The translations under genes were made by a program, and so were the position numbers. The notes under the pieces are model-generated. The model ran no database searches and was not told where the DNA came from. It was given only the letters and a program-made list of their open reading frames with translations. From Subdoligranulum sp. CAG:314 (GTDB lineage Bacteria > Bacillota > Clostridia > Christensenellales > CAG-314), in NCBI GenBank assembly GCA_000437915.1, contig FR900987.1:1-64000 (forward strand): 64,000 nucleotides of DNA, written 5' to 3'. Shown here piece after piece: positions 24,233 through 33,261 of the stretch (positions are counted from its first letter, which is position 1; each line of letters starts with the position of its first letter).

Positions 24233-24457
24233 ATGAGAAGCAACGGAATGAAAACGAAATTCAGCGAATCGCTGCGCAGTCTTATGACGCAGTACGGCTA
24301 AAATCAAACCTATGTAGCGCAGAAAATCGGAGTATCCCAACGCGCTATCTCCAAATGGCTGAACAATCAGAGCGAGCCTACCGCCACGAATATTTACAAT
24401 CTGGCGAAATTTTTCGAGGTGACGTCGGATTTTCTGCTTGGACTTGCGGCAATCTGA
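24233..24457 (+). pseudogene. XRE-family helix-turn-helix regulator broken by an in-frame TAA
   Basis: Translation from the ATG at 24233 gives MRSNGMKTKFSESLRSLMTQYG, then a TAA at 24299-24301, then NQTYVAQKIGVSQRAISKWL and a typical Cro/C1 third and fourth helix (TNIYNLAKFFEVTSDFLLG) to a TGA at 24455. Apart from one codon the frame is a complete 74-residue XRE DNA-binding protein. No good ribosome-binding site precedes it. The 24032-24232 stretch upstream is AT-rich, with two TATCGAAAA copies but no other gene. A single base change or a sequencing error would explain the stop. Confidence 0.82.
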
Positions 24458-24458
24458 A

Positions 24459-24505
24459 AAAAACTCCGACTGCAAACGCCGAGCCGCGTCCGTCTGTCGG
24501 AGCTT
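24459..24505 (-). terminator. Terminator of the 24.5-25.3 kb membrane-protein gene
   Basis: On the minus strand the stem CTCCGAC/GTCGGAG encloses a long loop and is followed by seven T residues, 10 nt past the stop codon. Confidence 0.65.
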
Positions 24506-24515
24506 TAAAATCATT

Positions 24516-25292
24516 TCAGGATTGTGCCGCAAGCTTTTCGTTTTTTGACGAAAGGTTCTGCACCAATCTGTTTAGCGCCGCGTTCAGCTTTTTTTGCTGT
24601 TCTACGGTGCGCGGATGTTTGAGTTCCTCGTCGTCGAGCAGACGCGCGAGCTTCCTTGCCATGTCCTTGTCCAGCCCGTTTCGCGTCAAAAAGTCGATTT
24701 TGGACACCGCTCTGTCCACCTTGTCGTTGCGCACTTCATCGGGAAGCGCGGCGTCCAGAAAAAAATCCTTGCCGTAGTAAAAATCCAGAAGCTTGCAGAA
24801 ATTGAAAAACACCTTCTGAGCTTTCGCCCTGTTTCCCTTGCGTATAAAACGCACCCCCACCGACAGCAAAACGAAAAGCACCGCAAGCCCGACGGGCGCA
24901 AGGATAATCAGCAGATTTCCGCCGTAAAAAACATTGAGACCTGCGAAAGCAAGCAGCAGCGCAAGCACGATTATATTGAGAACGAACAGCGGCAAACGCT
25001 GTTTTTTTACCGAAAATTTCAAAAATTCCGAAGGATAGCTGTCCACGCTTTTTTTGTAGCACTCAAATTGCGAGTAGTATTCGCGGGGCACGGGAGACGC
25101 TTCTTGAAAGACGTCTCTTTTTTTTGCGGGTTTTTTGAGTCTGCGCGCGCATCTCGCGGTGCGCTTGTTCAGGGAAGCGTACACGCTGCGGGAGTTGACG
25201 GCGAAAAACAATACGATAAGAAAAAGACTTACGCCCAACGCAACGGGCGCGTACCTGACGAGCAGCTCGAAATTGTCCAAAATAAATTTCAT
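24516..25292 (-). CDS. Hypothetical membrane protein (3 predicted TM helices)
   Basis: A 258-residue protein with a hydrophobic helix at about 12-32 and a closely spaced pair at about 105-150, a basic cytoplasmic loop between (RRLKKPAKKRDVF) and a charged C-terminal tail with two DD-E-x-K segments. No recognised domain. The ATG at 25292 is used because AAGGAG lies 8 nt upstream; that site sits inside a perfect hairpin at the end of addA, so expression may depend on addA transcription. Function unknown; position suggests only that it trails the addBA operon. Confidence 0.72.
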   Translation of the reverse strand: MKFILDNFELLVRYAPVALGVSLFLIVLFFAVNSRSVYASLNKRTARCARRLKKPAKKRDVFQEASPVPREYYSQFECYKKSVDSYPSEFLKFSVKKQRLPLFVLNIIVLALLLAFAGLNVFYGGNLLIILAPVGLAVLFVLLSVGVRFIRKGNRAKAQKVFFNFCKLLDFYYGKDFFLDAALPDEVRNDKVDRAVSKIDFLTRNGLDKDMARKLARLLDDEELKHPRTVEQQKKLNAALNRLVQNLSSKNEKLAAQS

Positions 25293-25296
25293 AAAC

Positions 25297-25327
25297 AAAA
25301 CTCCTTGATTTTTCTACAAGGAGTTTT
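25297..25327 (-). terminator. addA terminator-like hairpin that contains the next gene's Shine-Dalgarno
   Basis: An 11-bp perfect stem AAAACTCCTTG/CAAGGAGTTTT with a 9-nt loop, followed on the minus strand by TTTTGTTT and then the ATG of the membrane-protein gene. The AAGGAG of that gene forms the 3' arm, so the same element can end addA transcripts and hide the ribosome-binding site. Confidence 0.75.
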
Positions 25328-25343
25328 TCCAACCCGAAAGGTT

Positions 25344-28300
25344 TTATACAATTTTTATCAATTTGTTGTCGTCGATTGAAAGCACGTAGGTTTCGACGGA
25401 GAGACCGAGAATTTTGTTCACCGCAAGCCCGTAGGCTTTAAGCTGCAAAGCATAGTTTTTTTCGAGCATATCCGGTCTTTTGGTAAACTTGAAGTCCACC
25501 ACCACAGCCCCGTTTTCTTTTAAAATCAACATATCCGCGACGCCCTGCAATATTGTCTGCTCCGTCGAAGCGTTGAGTCCCAATTCCTTAAAGCTCGCCG
25601 TTGCAAGGAAGGGCAGCTCGTGATAGATTTTTCCGTCCGCCGCCAGCGCTTTAAGCTCCGGATTGTTTAAACAAGCCGTTATTTTTTTCAAATCAAGCTC
25701 TCTTGCAACTCTTTCCTCGATAAGCCCGTCGGTCACGCAGCTTTCGAGAGTATGCCGCACGCTTTCGGCGTCGCTGTGCGCAAAATCCGATTTTTCAAGC
25801 AGTCTGTGATAAGCGGTGCCCAGCTCCGTGCGGGTTGCTCCGCCCGCGTACTCCAAAACGGGCGAAAACAAATCGGAAGAAAAATCGTTTGAAAACACGG
25901 GCGAATTCATTTTGTCAAGCCCGCTCGCCGCCACCTTTGTACCAAGCGTCGTAGCTTCGGCATAGGGATAAACGAAGTCCTCCCACGCTATGTCTTTTGT
26001 CCTGTCCAATTCCTCCGCAATATTTTCGGAAACGGAAGGTACGGCTTCCTTTGCAACCGCGTTTAGCTCAATACTCCCGAGTTTGCGCGTGCCGTGAAAA
26101 TCCTGCGAACCGAATTTTCTCGTAACCGCGTCCATAATCCAGGAAAAGGAATTTGTCGCGGCAGTCGGTCTGAACGCATCGTTGCGGAAAAGATACTCCT
26201 TGCCCGCGCCGACGACGAAAAGATGATTTTTAGCCCGCGTCAAAGCCACGTAAAGCAGGCGCAGCTCTTCCTCCGTCTGTTTTCGGCGGTTGACAAGGCA
26301 ATTCGCCGCGTGCGCAACGTCGGGGAAAATTTCCTTTTTGTCAAAATCATAATAATCCAGCGTAATGCCAAGCTCCCCTCCCGCAGAAACCGCGGGATTT
26401 TCGACGACGAAATCGGCTTCGAGGCAGGGCAGAACGACAACGGGGAATTCCAGCCCTTTGGCGGCGTGCATACTCATGATTCTTACCGCGTTTCCGCCCT
26501 CCGCCGCCCCGCTTTCCCCGACGGCTCCGCTCTTGTCGAAATACGAAAGAAAATCGCATAGCATTCCGTCCGAGTTCTCCGCGCGTCTGACAAAGCGGTT
26601 GAGCACTGTTCGTCTCACCCTTCCGTTGGGAAGTCCCGAAACAAACATATCGTAGCCTGTGGAATAAGCCAGCTGCGCCACAAGTCTGTCCGCCTTGACG
26701 CATTTGGCAAGAAAGCCGTATTTCACCCGCAGTTCGTTGAAGCGTGCCAGCTTGTCCGACAAACCGTCCTTGAATTTCGCGCAGTATTCCTCCGTGCGTT
26801 TGGCAAGATAATCGGGATTTGTTTTTTCCGCAACGACGGCAAGCTCCCGCGCGTCAAGCCCTCCGAACCAGCCCAAAAGCGCTCCCGCAAAGGGAATATC
26901 GTTAAGCGGGTTGTCCAGCACGCGCAAAAAATTGAGCAAATCCTTTATTTCCTTGCCGAGAACGTCGTTTTTGAGCGAAGCCGCGACGGGTATGCCGCAG
27001 CCCGAAAGCACGTCGCAGAAAACCCGCGCCCTATTCGTCAGACTTCTCATCAAAACCACTATGTCGCCGTAACCAATCCGCCTGCCGCTCGAAGTGAGCT
27101 TTCCCGCGATTTCTTTTATATGCGCGGCAACCAGACGCGCCTGCGCGCGGCAAACGTCGTCTCGAATTTCGGCTCGGCGTACGTTGAACAGTCCCTCCGC
27201 CTTTTTCGGAGCGGCTTTTTCCTCGGTAACGCAATTTAAAACCACGGGGCAAACGCCGTCGATGCTTTCGTCGCCCTCTCCGCAGAACATACCGTCGGCG
27301 GCGTAATCGGCAGTTCCGAATTCATGCGTCATTACTCCCGAAAAAACCGTGTTGACAAAGTCGAGTATAGCCGCGTGTGAACGGAAATTGTCGTTCATAT
27401 ACACTACGCTTCCCTCGCCCGTCGCCTTGAACCTCTCCGTCTTTTCCGCAAAAATACGCGGCTCGCACTGCCTGAATCCGTAAATGCTTTGTTTTATATC
27501 CCCCACCAAAAACAGATTGTTTTCGCGGCGCAGCTTTTCCACGATTGCGTTCTGCACCCTGTTTACGTCCTGAAACTCGTCCACGAAAATCATATCGTAT
27601 CTGCCGCAAAGCTCCCGACGCGCCTGTTCGTCGTCAAGCAAGGTCAAAGTAAGGTGCTCCAAATCGTTGTAGTCCAGCAGATTTTTTTCGCGTTTGAGTT
27701 TAAAAAACTCCCTGTCCAGCTTTTTCAGAAGTTCCGACAGCTTATCGATATAGACGACGTTTTTCCGACAGCGCGCAAGCAGCGTTTCCGCGCTTTCGCC
27801 GCCGAATTTCTCCGTCTGCGTCCAAACGAACCGTTTAAGTCTGTTCGTAAGCTTGTCAAGCCTGAAAAGCAAATCGGGAAACGCTTCAAGCTCCGCCTTT
27901 ACCTTTTTTGAAAAGACGGGAAACTCCGCCTCCGACAGTCTTTTGAGATGAGAGAAAAAACCCTCTCCCTCCGGCAGACGGGCACAGGAGGCAAGCGTCT
28001 GCGCATATTGAGCGGCTGCCGCCGCTTTGCATTCAAACGCCTCGCGCGCAAGCATTTCCGCCGCGCTCTCAAAGGCAAACGCCCCTTTTTTCAGCTCCTC
28101 GTCAAGCGCGGACAGAAAAGGATTGCCCTCGCCCTCCGCAAAATAATATTTCCTTTTTTCTTCAAACCATCCGTCGAAATCAGGTCTGCACACAAAAAAG
28201 TCGTACAGACGGAAAACGGTCTGCTTGAACGACGTCTGTTCGCTCTTTTTGCCCAGCATCTCCACAAGCCGAAGATAAACCTCGTCCTCTGCGTTCAGTT

Positions 28301-28724
28301 CGCTTTCGGCTACTCTGTCGAAGGCGTCGTTTTTCAGCTCCTGCGCGACGCTGTCCTCCGCAACGGAAAAGTTCGGCTCCAAGCCGAGAACGTAAAAATA
28401 GCTTCTCAACGCGTCCGCGCAAAAGGCGTGCAGCGTGGAAATGTCCGCCATTTCCAGCTTTTGCGCCTGTTCGGCAAAAAACGGCTCGGAAAGGCGCTCG
28501 GACAAGCTTTCCTTCAAGCGTTCCTTCATCTCCGCCGCCGCAAGCTTTGTGAACGTCACGACAAGCAGTCTGTCCACGCTCGTCCGCTTTGCTTCCAGCA
28601 GCCTGAAAATTCTCTCCACGAGAACGGTGGTCTTGCCCGTGCCCGCGGAAGCGGAAACGGCGACGTTTTTTTCTTGGGAAATATCCAGCGCAATCAGCTG
28701 ATTGCGCGTAAAGTTTCTGTTCAT
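25344..28724 (-). CDS. addA: Helicase-nuclease AddAB, subunit A
   Basis: The UvrD-type helicase and nuclease subunit that resects double-strand breaks to load RecA. The start at 28724 overlaps the addB stop (ATGA), giving 1126 residues, slightly short of the ~1200 typical. Motifs: Walker A SASAGTGKTTVLVER near residue 25, Walker B DEFQDVN, motif IV-VI segments (MSMHAAKGLEFPVVV, LLYVALTRAKNHL) and a RecB-like nuclease end (VVDFKFTKRPDML, then QLKAY) at the C-terminus. Both motor and nuclease look intact. An open frame extends further upstream inside addB but has no start signal. Confidence 0.95.
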   Translation of the reverse strand: MNRNFTRNQLIALDISQEKNVAVSASAGTGKTTVLVERIFRLLEAKRTSVDRLLVVTFTKLAAAEMKERLKESLSERLSEPFFAEQAQKLEMADISTLHAFCADALRSYFYVLGLEPNFSVAEDSVAQELKNDAFDRVAESELNAEDEVYLRLVEMLGKKSEQTSFKQTVFRLYDFFVCRPDFDGWFEEKRKYYFAEGEGNPFLSALDEELKKGAFAFESAAEMLAREAFECKAAAAAQYAQTLASCARLPEGEGFFSHLKRLSEAEFPVFSKKVKAELEAFPDLLFRLDKLTNRLKRFVWTQTEKFGGESAETLLARCRKNVVYIDKLSELLKKLDREFFKLKREKNLLDYNDLEHLTLTLLDDEQARRELCGRYDMIFVDEFQDVNRVQNAIVEKLRRENNLFLVGDIKQSIYGFRQCEPRIFAEKTERFKATGEGSVVYMNDNFRSHAAILDFVNTVFSGVMTHEFGTADYAADGMFCGEGDESIDGVCPVVLNCVTEEKAAPKKAEGLFNVRRAEIRDDVCRAQARLVAAHIKEIAGKLTSSGRRIGYGDIVVLMRSLTNRARVFCDVLSGCGIPVAASLKNDVLGKEIKDLLNFLRVLDNPLNDIPFAGALLGWFGGLDARELAVVAEKTNPDYLAKRTEEYCAKFKDGLSDKLARFNELRVKYGFLAKCVKADRLVAQLAYSTGYDMFVSGLPNGRVRRTVLNRFVRRAENSDGMLCDFLSYFDKSGAVGESGAAEGGNAVRIMSMHAAKGLEFPVVVLPCLEADFVVENPAVSAGGELGITLDYYDFDKKEIFPDVAHAANCLVNRRKQTEEELRLLYVALTRAKNHLFVVGAGKEYLFRNDAFRPTAATNSFSWIMDAVTRKFGSQDFHGTRKLGSIELNAVAKEAVPSVSENIAEELDRTKDIAWEDFVYPYAEATTLGTKVAASGLDKMNSPVFSNDFSSDLFSPVLEYAGGATRTELGTAYHRLLEKSDFAHSDAESVRHTLESCVTDGLIEERVARELDLKKITACLNNPELKALAADGKIYHELPFLATASFKELGLNASTEQTILQGVADMLILKENGAVVVDFKFTKRPDMLEKNYALQLKAYGLAVNKILGLSVETYVLSIDDNKLIKIV

Positions 28725-31700
28725 TGCCCGTTTACCCCCTCGTTTTCGAGAGTTTCCGCAGTTACCGCGCCGTTCACGCATCTGACTTGCCTGCCCGACA
28801 AATCTCCGAAGTCGCAAACGGCCGAAAATTCGCAATACTCGCAGGCGTCCTCGTAAGGCGACTGACAGGCGTTGCCGTCTGCCATTTCTCTGCCCGCCTG
28901 CTCTATCATGCGCCATGCGTAATTTACATAAGCGTCAAGCTGCGCCCTTGTCAGCGCGGTTTTGCTCTGTCTGCTCACTGTTCCGTTTTTGTTGAGTCGC
29001 ACGTTGAGCCGACTGCTCGCCCCGCTACGTCTGAACGCGGCGTCAAGCTCGCACAGTGTTTCCGTGTCGTCCACGACGCGTCCTCCGAACTCTTTGAAAT
29101 CGCTTTTTACAAAATCGTTGCTCAGTTTTTTATAAAAGAAACCCGCAGGTTCAAGTCCCAGCGCGTCGCGCACCACCTTTAGATATACGGGCAGTTGCAG
29201 CTTGACTCCCGCGTAAAGCTCCTTTTCTTTAAACACCGACTGACCGCGCTTGTAGTCGATTATTATAAATTTGTTGCGGCATCTGTCTATGCGGTCTATT
29301 TTGCCCCTGAAACGTATTTCCGCGCCCTCTCCGACGTTGAACGACGGCGCGGGAAAGGCGGCGTGGGGACCGAACTCCGCCTCGCACTCGACGGGGAAAA
29401 ATTCGCTGTCAAGCAGCTGCGCCTTTATTTCCATGCCCGTCTTTACCGATTCCTCCCTTAGGCGGCTCAGATTGTGCCTCGACAGCCTGTCTCTTTGCAC
29501 GGCTTTGTACCTGTCTCCGTCCGTAACGCCGTCGAATATGCGGCGCATGACGCTTTCGTCCGCGCTTTCCGCGCCGTGAACCATGATAAATCGGACGAAT
29601 TTTTCCAGACAGTCGTGAATTATGCTGCCGAGGTCGGTCGGTTTGAGGCGGGCTTCCTCGCGCTCTTTCAGCATAAGTCCTCCCTTGGAAAGAAAATGTC
29701 TGAACGGACATTTGTAAAACTCCTCTATACGCGTGACGCTCGCCGCTCCCGACCTGAAAAACAACCGTCTGCCGTTGTCAAGCGTTATGTCGGGAGTATA
29801 CGCGCACAGAAATTTTTTCAGCTCGTCGGCAAGCCCCGCCGCCGCGATTTCGTCCGCCGTCGGCAAACCGCACGCGCCCCGTTCCAGCGCGCCGTAAACC
29901 GCGCAACGCCTAGAATGGACTCCGAAATCAGGCCGACGCTCCGCTTCCGCCACGCTGCCGTCAGGCCTCGTGTGGACTTTTTGCAGCGTCCTGACAAAGG
30001 ACGACGGTTTCAGTCCTCCGCCGTCCGAATCCGTGTTACGATAAGATACGTAAAGCCTGTCCTCGGGCTCCAACAGCAGCATTGCGACGGACTGTCTGTC
30101 GTTTTTGCCCAGCGTCGCGGCGTCGGGAGCGACGCGCATGCCGTTTTTCATAAGCGCGGCTAAATTGGCGTCGTTCAAAAGCGCGGTGTCGCTCCTTTTT
30201 GCGGGCAGCTTGCCCTCGTTGGCTCCCAACACCGCAAGCGCTTTTATGTCGTGTCTCAACGACTTGTCCAAATTTGAAAGCTCTACGCAATCCGCGTATA
30301 GAGGCAGTATACTCACGCTCACGTCGCTTGCCGCCGCCGAGAAAAAGCCGAGAAATTTTTCGACGTCCGCAAAGAGTCCGCCCGCCGTCTGAACCAGCTC
30401 TTCGAGTACGGAATCCAGCTTTTCGTCAACCTGAACCGAAAATTTCGCGTAATAATCGGGCGCATTCTTTTCCAGACGCGCAGCCAACTCTTCCAGCCTG
30501 CCGTAAAGGTCGTTGCGGCGCACAAGCTCGCGCACGACGTTTACGTACTGCGCCACCGTCGCTTTGGCGGGCACCTCGGTCTGCGACAGACGGAACAGTC
30601 TTTCCCTCACGCGCTCGGCTGCCTCCCGCGTCTCCTCAGGCTCGTCCCCGCCCAAATCGAAGCGGGAAAAATCGTAACCGAAATTGTATTTGAGACAAAA
30701 ATTCTCGAAAAGAAAAACGTCCTTTTCCTCCGCGCCGAAAAAATAGTTTTTGACGACGGGCAGAACGTAATCCAGCCTCATATCGGCGCGCTTCATTCTG
30801 AAAAAGTCCGAAACGAAACGACACAATGCGTGACTGTCGAGACTGTATTTCTCGTCGAGATAAAACGGAATGTCGAAAAGGGAAAAATACCGTCTTATCG
30901 CGTTGCGGTACTCGTCAACGTCGCTTACCACAACCTTTACGTCGCGGTATCTGCCGCCCTTTCTCACGTAACCGTCTATGTAGGACGCAAGAAAAAAAAC
31001 CTCCTCCTCGGCGTCCGCCGCGCTGACAAGCGTAAACTTTTCGCGCGGCAAGGGCGCGGGCTTGTCCACCGTGCCGAAAAGCAAAGCCTTTTCGCGCGCC
31101 GACAAGACTTCGGAGCCGTCCTCCCGGACGTTTATTTCCCTGCACCCGCCCGTTTTGGCGGCAATACGGTTGAGCGACGCGTAAAACCCGTTGGAATACA
31201 TATACCCCGCGCCCGCCGCGCAGGCGGCGTACACCCCGCGCGAATAACGCACAAGGCTTTCGACTATTGCCTCCTCCTGTACGCTCAATCCGTCAAAATC
31301 ATAGATGTAATAAACGCTCTTTTTCACTTGTTCCGAACTGCCGACGGCGTTTAAAAGCGTTTCCAGCTTGTCGGCGGAGTCAAGATACCTGTTTTCCACC
31401 GACGCCTGAAACGCGGAGTAAACGAGCGCTATATCCTTCAATTTCAAAGAAAGCGCCTTGTCGTCGCAGGCGCAAAGCAGCTTTTCAGGACTGATTCTGT
31501 TGTACTTCAACAGGCTGATTACGTCGTAAATTTTCCGCGCAAAGCCTTCCGTGTTTCCCGCTCCGGAAAAACAGACCAGCCTGTCGGCGTTCTGCTCGAT
31601 TACCTTCATCATTTCAAGCACCGCCATCTGTCCGCTCAAAGGCTTCAAGGTCTCGGGCGCGATAAGCCCCGCATATCTGTTGAAGGTAAAAACCTGTATA

Positions 31701-31876
31701 TTGAAGCTTCCTCCCACTGCGGCAAGCATACTTCTCTCGGCGGCAAGGGAAGCTCTGTCCGGCACAATAACTATGTGCGGACTGTCAATGTCGCTGCGAC
31801 TGACCGCTTTGAGCAGCTCCTCTATGCGGTTTTTCGCGGCTTTTAAGGTGTTCGTCTTATAAACAACGAAATTCAT
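28721..31876 (-). CDS. addB: Helicase-nuclease AddAB, subunit B (RexB-like)
   Basis: The 1051-residue partner of AddA, with a C-terminal RecB-like nuclease (FIIIDYKRG) held by an iron-sulfur cluster: the first Cys in YKCPFRHF and three in ACEYCEFSAVC (C-x2-C-x5-C). The N-terminus, MNFVVYKTNTLKAAKNR, has no Walker A GxxGxGK[ST], so the AddB helicase half should not bind ATP as in B. subtilis, resembling streptococcal RexB. A consensus promoter ends 6 nt before the ATG and there is no Shine-Dalgarno, so the message appears leaderless. It is translationally coupled to addA. Confidence 0.92.
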   Translation of the reverse strand: MNFVVYKTNTLKAAKNRIEELLKAVSRSDIDSPHIVIVPDRASLAAERSMLAAVGGSFNIQVFTFNRYAGLIAPETLKPLSGQMAVLEMMKVIEQNADRLVCFSGAGNTEGFARKIYDVISLLKYNRISPEKLLCACDDKALSLKLKDIALVYSAFQASVENRYLDSADKLETLLNAVGSSEQVKKSVYYIYDFDGLSVQEEAIVESLVRYSRGVYAACAAGAGYMYSNGFYASLNRIAAKTGGCREINVREDGSEVLSAREKALLFGTVDKPAPLPREKFTLVSAADAEEEVFFLASYIDGYVRKGGRYRDVKVVVSDVDEYRNAIRRYFSLFDIPFYLDEKYSLDSHALCRFVSDFFRMKRADMRLDYVLPVVKNYFFGAEEKDVFLFENFCLKYNFGYDFSRFDLGGDEPEETREAAERVRERLFRLSQTEVPAKATVAQYVNVVRELVRRNDLYGRLEELAARLEKNAPDYYAKFSVQVDEKLDSVLEELVQTAGGLFADVEKFLGFFSAAASDVSVSILPLYADCVELSNLDKSLRHDIKALAVLGANEGKLPAKRSDTALLNDANLAALMKNGMRVAPDAATLGKNDRQSVAMLLLEPEDRLYVSYRNTDSDGGGLKPSSFVRTLQKVHTRPDGSVAEAERRPDFGVHSRRCAVYGALERGACGLPTADEIAAAGLADELKKFLCAYTPDITLDNGRRLFFRSGAASVTRIEEFYKCPFRHFLSKGGLMLKEREEARLKPTDLGSIIHDCLEKFVRFIMVHGAESADESVMRRIFDGVTDGDRYKAVQRDRLSRHNLSRLREESVKTGMEIKAQLLDSEFFPVECEAEFGPHAAFPAPSFNVGEGAEIRFRGKIDRIDRCRNKFIIIDYKRGQSVFKEKELYAGVKLQLPVYLKVVRDALGLEPAGFFYKKLSNDFVKSDFKEFGGRVVDDTETLCELDAAFRRSGASSRLNVRLNKNGTVSRQSKTALTRAQLDAYVNYAWRMIEQAGREMADGNACQSPYEDACEYCEFSAVCDFGDLSGRQVRCVNGAVTAETLENEGVNGQ

Positions 31877-31882
31877 GAAATA

Positions 31883-31911
31883 ATTATAAGACTCAATTTG
31901 CCCGATGTCAA
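31883..31911 (-). promoter_or_regulatory. addB-addA promoter, predicted to give a leaderless mRNA
   Basis: Perfect TTGACA, 17 bp, TATAAT on the minus strand. Only 6 nt separate the -10 box from the addB ATG, so transcription should start at or next to the A of ATG. The -35 box abuts the -35 of the divergent lipoprotein promoter. Confidence 0.82.
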
Positions 31912-31940
31912 TTGACTTTTTTTTTGTTTGATGATATTAT
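31912..31940 (+). promoter_or_regulatory. Promoter of the 32 kb lipoprotein gene
   Basis: TTGACT, 17 bp, TATTAT on the plus strand, back to back with the addB promoter. Confidence 0.68.
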
Positions 31941-31976
31941 TTGTTAAATGCGCCCACAGCGCCAATCGGAGAAAAA

Positions 31977-33185
31977 ATGAAAAAATTACTTTCGCTTACA
32001 ATTTTGTTCATCATGGCGTGCTTTGCTTTGACGGGCTGCGGTTCAAGCGCGGTTGTCCCCGAAGTCAAGGTGCGTTGGTCAGGCTCTTCTTCCGAAACTC
32101 TCGTTTACGACGTGCGTCTTGCCAGCGACTACGAGCTGACCTACTCTAACTATTACAGCCGCGCAAAAAACAGCGACGGAGAGTACGTCTACACGTCAAA
32201 TCTCGACCAGGTCGCGCCGTCAAAGGTGGAAAACGGCGTATATACGTCAACCGTACAACCCCTTGCCGACAATCGGTACTCGCTTGAAACAGAATTGACT
32301 TTTACCGAAATTTACGACGACGCGGCGTTTGTCAAGGCGGGTATATCCGACCTTTCGGACGTCAAGAGCAGGCTGTCCGCAATAGCGGAAGAAGAGACCG
32401 AAAAAGCGGCGGCGGACGGGTCAAGACAACCCATAATAGAAAAAACGGAAAACGGCTCGTTTAAGGTAAGCGTCAGGGTAACCGCCCGCGCGACCTTCAA
32501 CGGCACAAATCTATTGCCGGACGCAAGCAGCCGCAGCGTAAAAAGCGTTTACGTGGGCAAAGCGGGCTGCGAGCTCAACGACTTTGAAACGTCCGTTTCT
32601 TACGACTACTCCGCAAAAAGGCCCGTCGTGACAATCGAAAGCTCTCTAAGCGAGGACGCGCTCTCCTTCAAGCTGAAAAGAACTGACAAAGTCAAAACAT
32701 ACGACAACGAAATGCTCTTTCTTCTTTTGAGATGCTTTGACAAGGACGCGCTTGTTTCCAACTCCACCACCTACGTAAACCTCGTGGAGGGAAGCTTTTC
32801 AAAAGAGCCGACAACGGTTACCGTTTACACAACGCAGAATATTTCTTCGCTCGACGACTTCAAGGTGGGAGCCGTTTGGGCGGGCGACTACGACTCCTCA
32901 AAGGACGCCGCCGACGCCAAAGACAAATTCAACGACAAAAACGAAATCTGCCGTTACCTCAACGACGGGGAAAATTTCGTCGACCTTGACGGCAATCCGA
33001 TAAACGTACTGAGCCGCGAGGTGTATATGCTGTACATTGCACCCGCAGCAGGTCTCAACATAATGACTGTTTTCGACAATCAGGAAAGCCTGAGCATAGG
33101 CCGCAAACAGAGAATGCTGCGCGCGCAGCAGGGTTATCTTGTTTTCGACCTCAACGAGGAAGGCAGAAACTCTCTCGACATCTGA
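31977..33185 (+). CDS. Hypothetical lipoprotein
   Basis: A 402-residue exported lipoprotein: signal MKKLLSLTILFIMACFALTGC with the lipobox cysteine near residue 21. The start at 31977 is chosen because it begins the signal peptide and follows GGAG; the longer in-frame option would spoil it. The mature part is rich in Thr, Ser and Asp with alternating strands and a tail segment LNIMTVFDNQESL; no known domain is recognised. Single-gene unit with its own promoter and terminator. Ligand and role unknown. Confidence 0.83.
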   Translation: MKKLLSLTILFIMACFALTGCGSSAVVPEVKVRWSGSSSETLVYDVRLASDYELTYSNYYSRAKNSDGEYVYTSNLDQVAPSKVENGVYTSTVQPLADNRYSLETELTFTEIYDDAAFVKAGISDLSDVKSRLSAIAEEETEKAAADGSRQPIIEKTENGSFKVSVRVTARATFNGTNLLPDASSRSVKSVYVGKAGCELNDFETSVSYDYSAKRPVVTIESSLSEDALSFKLKRTDKVKTYDNEMLFLLLRCFDKDALVSNSTTYVNLVEGSFSKEPTTVTVYTTQNISSLDDFKVGAVWAGDYDSSKDAADAKDKFNDKNEICRYLNDGENFVDLDGNPINVLSREVYMLYIAPAAGLNIMTVFDNQESLSIGRKQRMLRAQQGYLVFDLNEEGRNSLDI

Positions 33186-33215
33186 CAAAGCGTCTTTCTG
33201 AATTTGGGAAAAAAT

Positions 33216-33243
33216 AAACGGCGGCAAAATGCCGCCGTTTTTT
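33216..33243 (+). terminator. Terminator after the 32 kb lipoprotein gene
   Basis: An 11-bp perfect stem AAACGGCGGCA/TGCCGCCGTTT with a 3-nt loop followed by T residues; A-rich on the other side, so it may also serve the converging gene. Confidence 0.93.
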
Positions 33244-33261
33244 ATTCGATTTAAGACGCGT

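Noticed and set aside
27948..28856. Long open frame of about 300 codons on the plus strand opposite addA
   Set aside because: It lies wholly antisense to the conserved helicase gene, has no ribosome-binding site, and its composition (Arg/Lys/Phe rich) is what the complement of this coding sequence produces.
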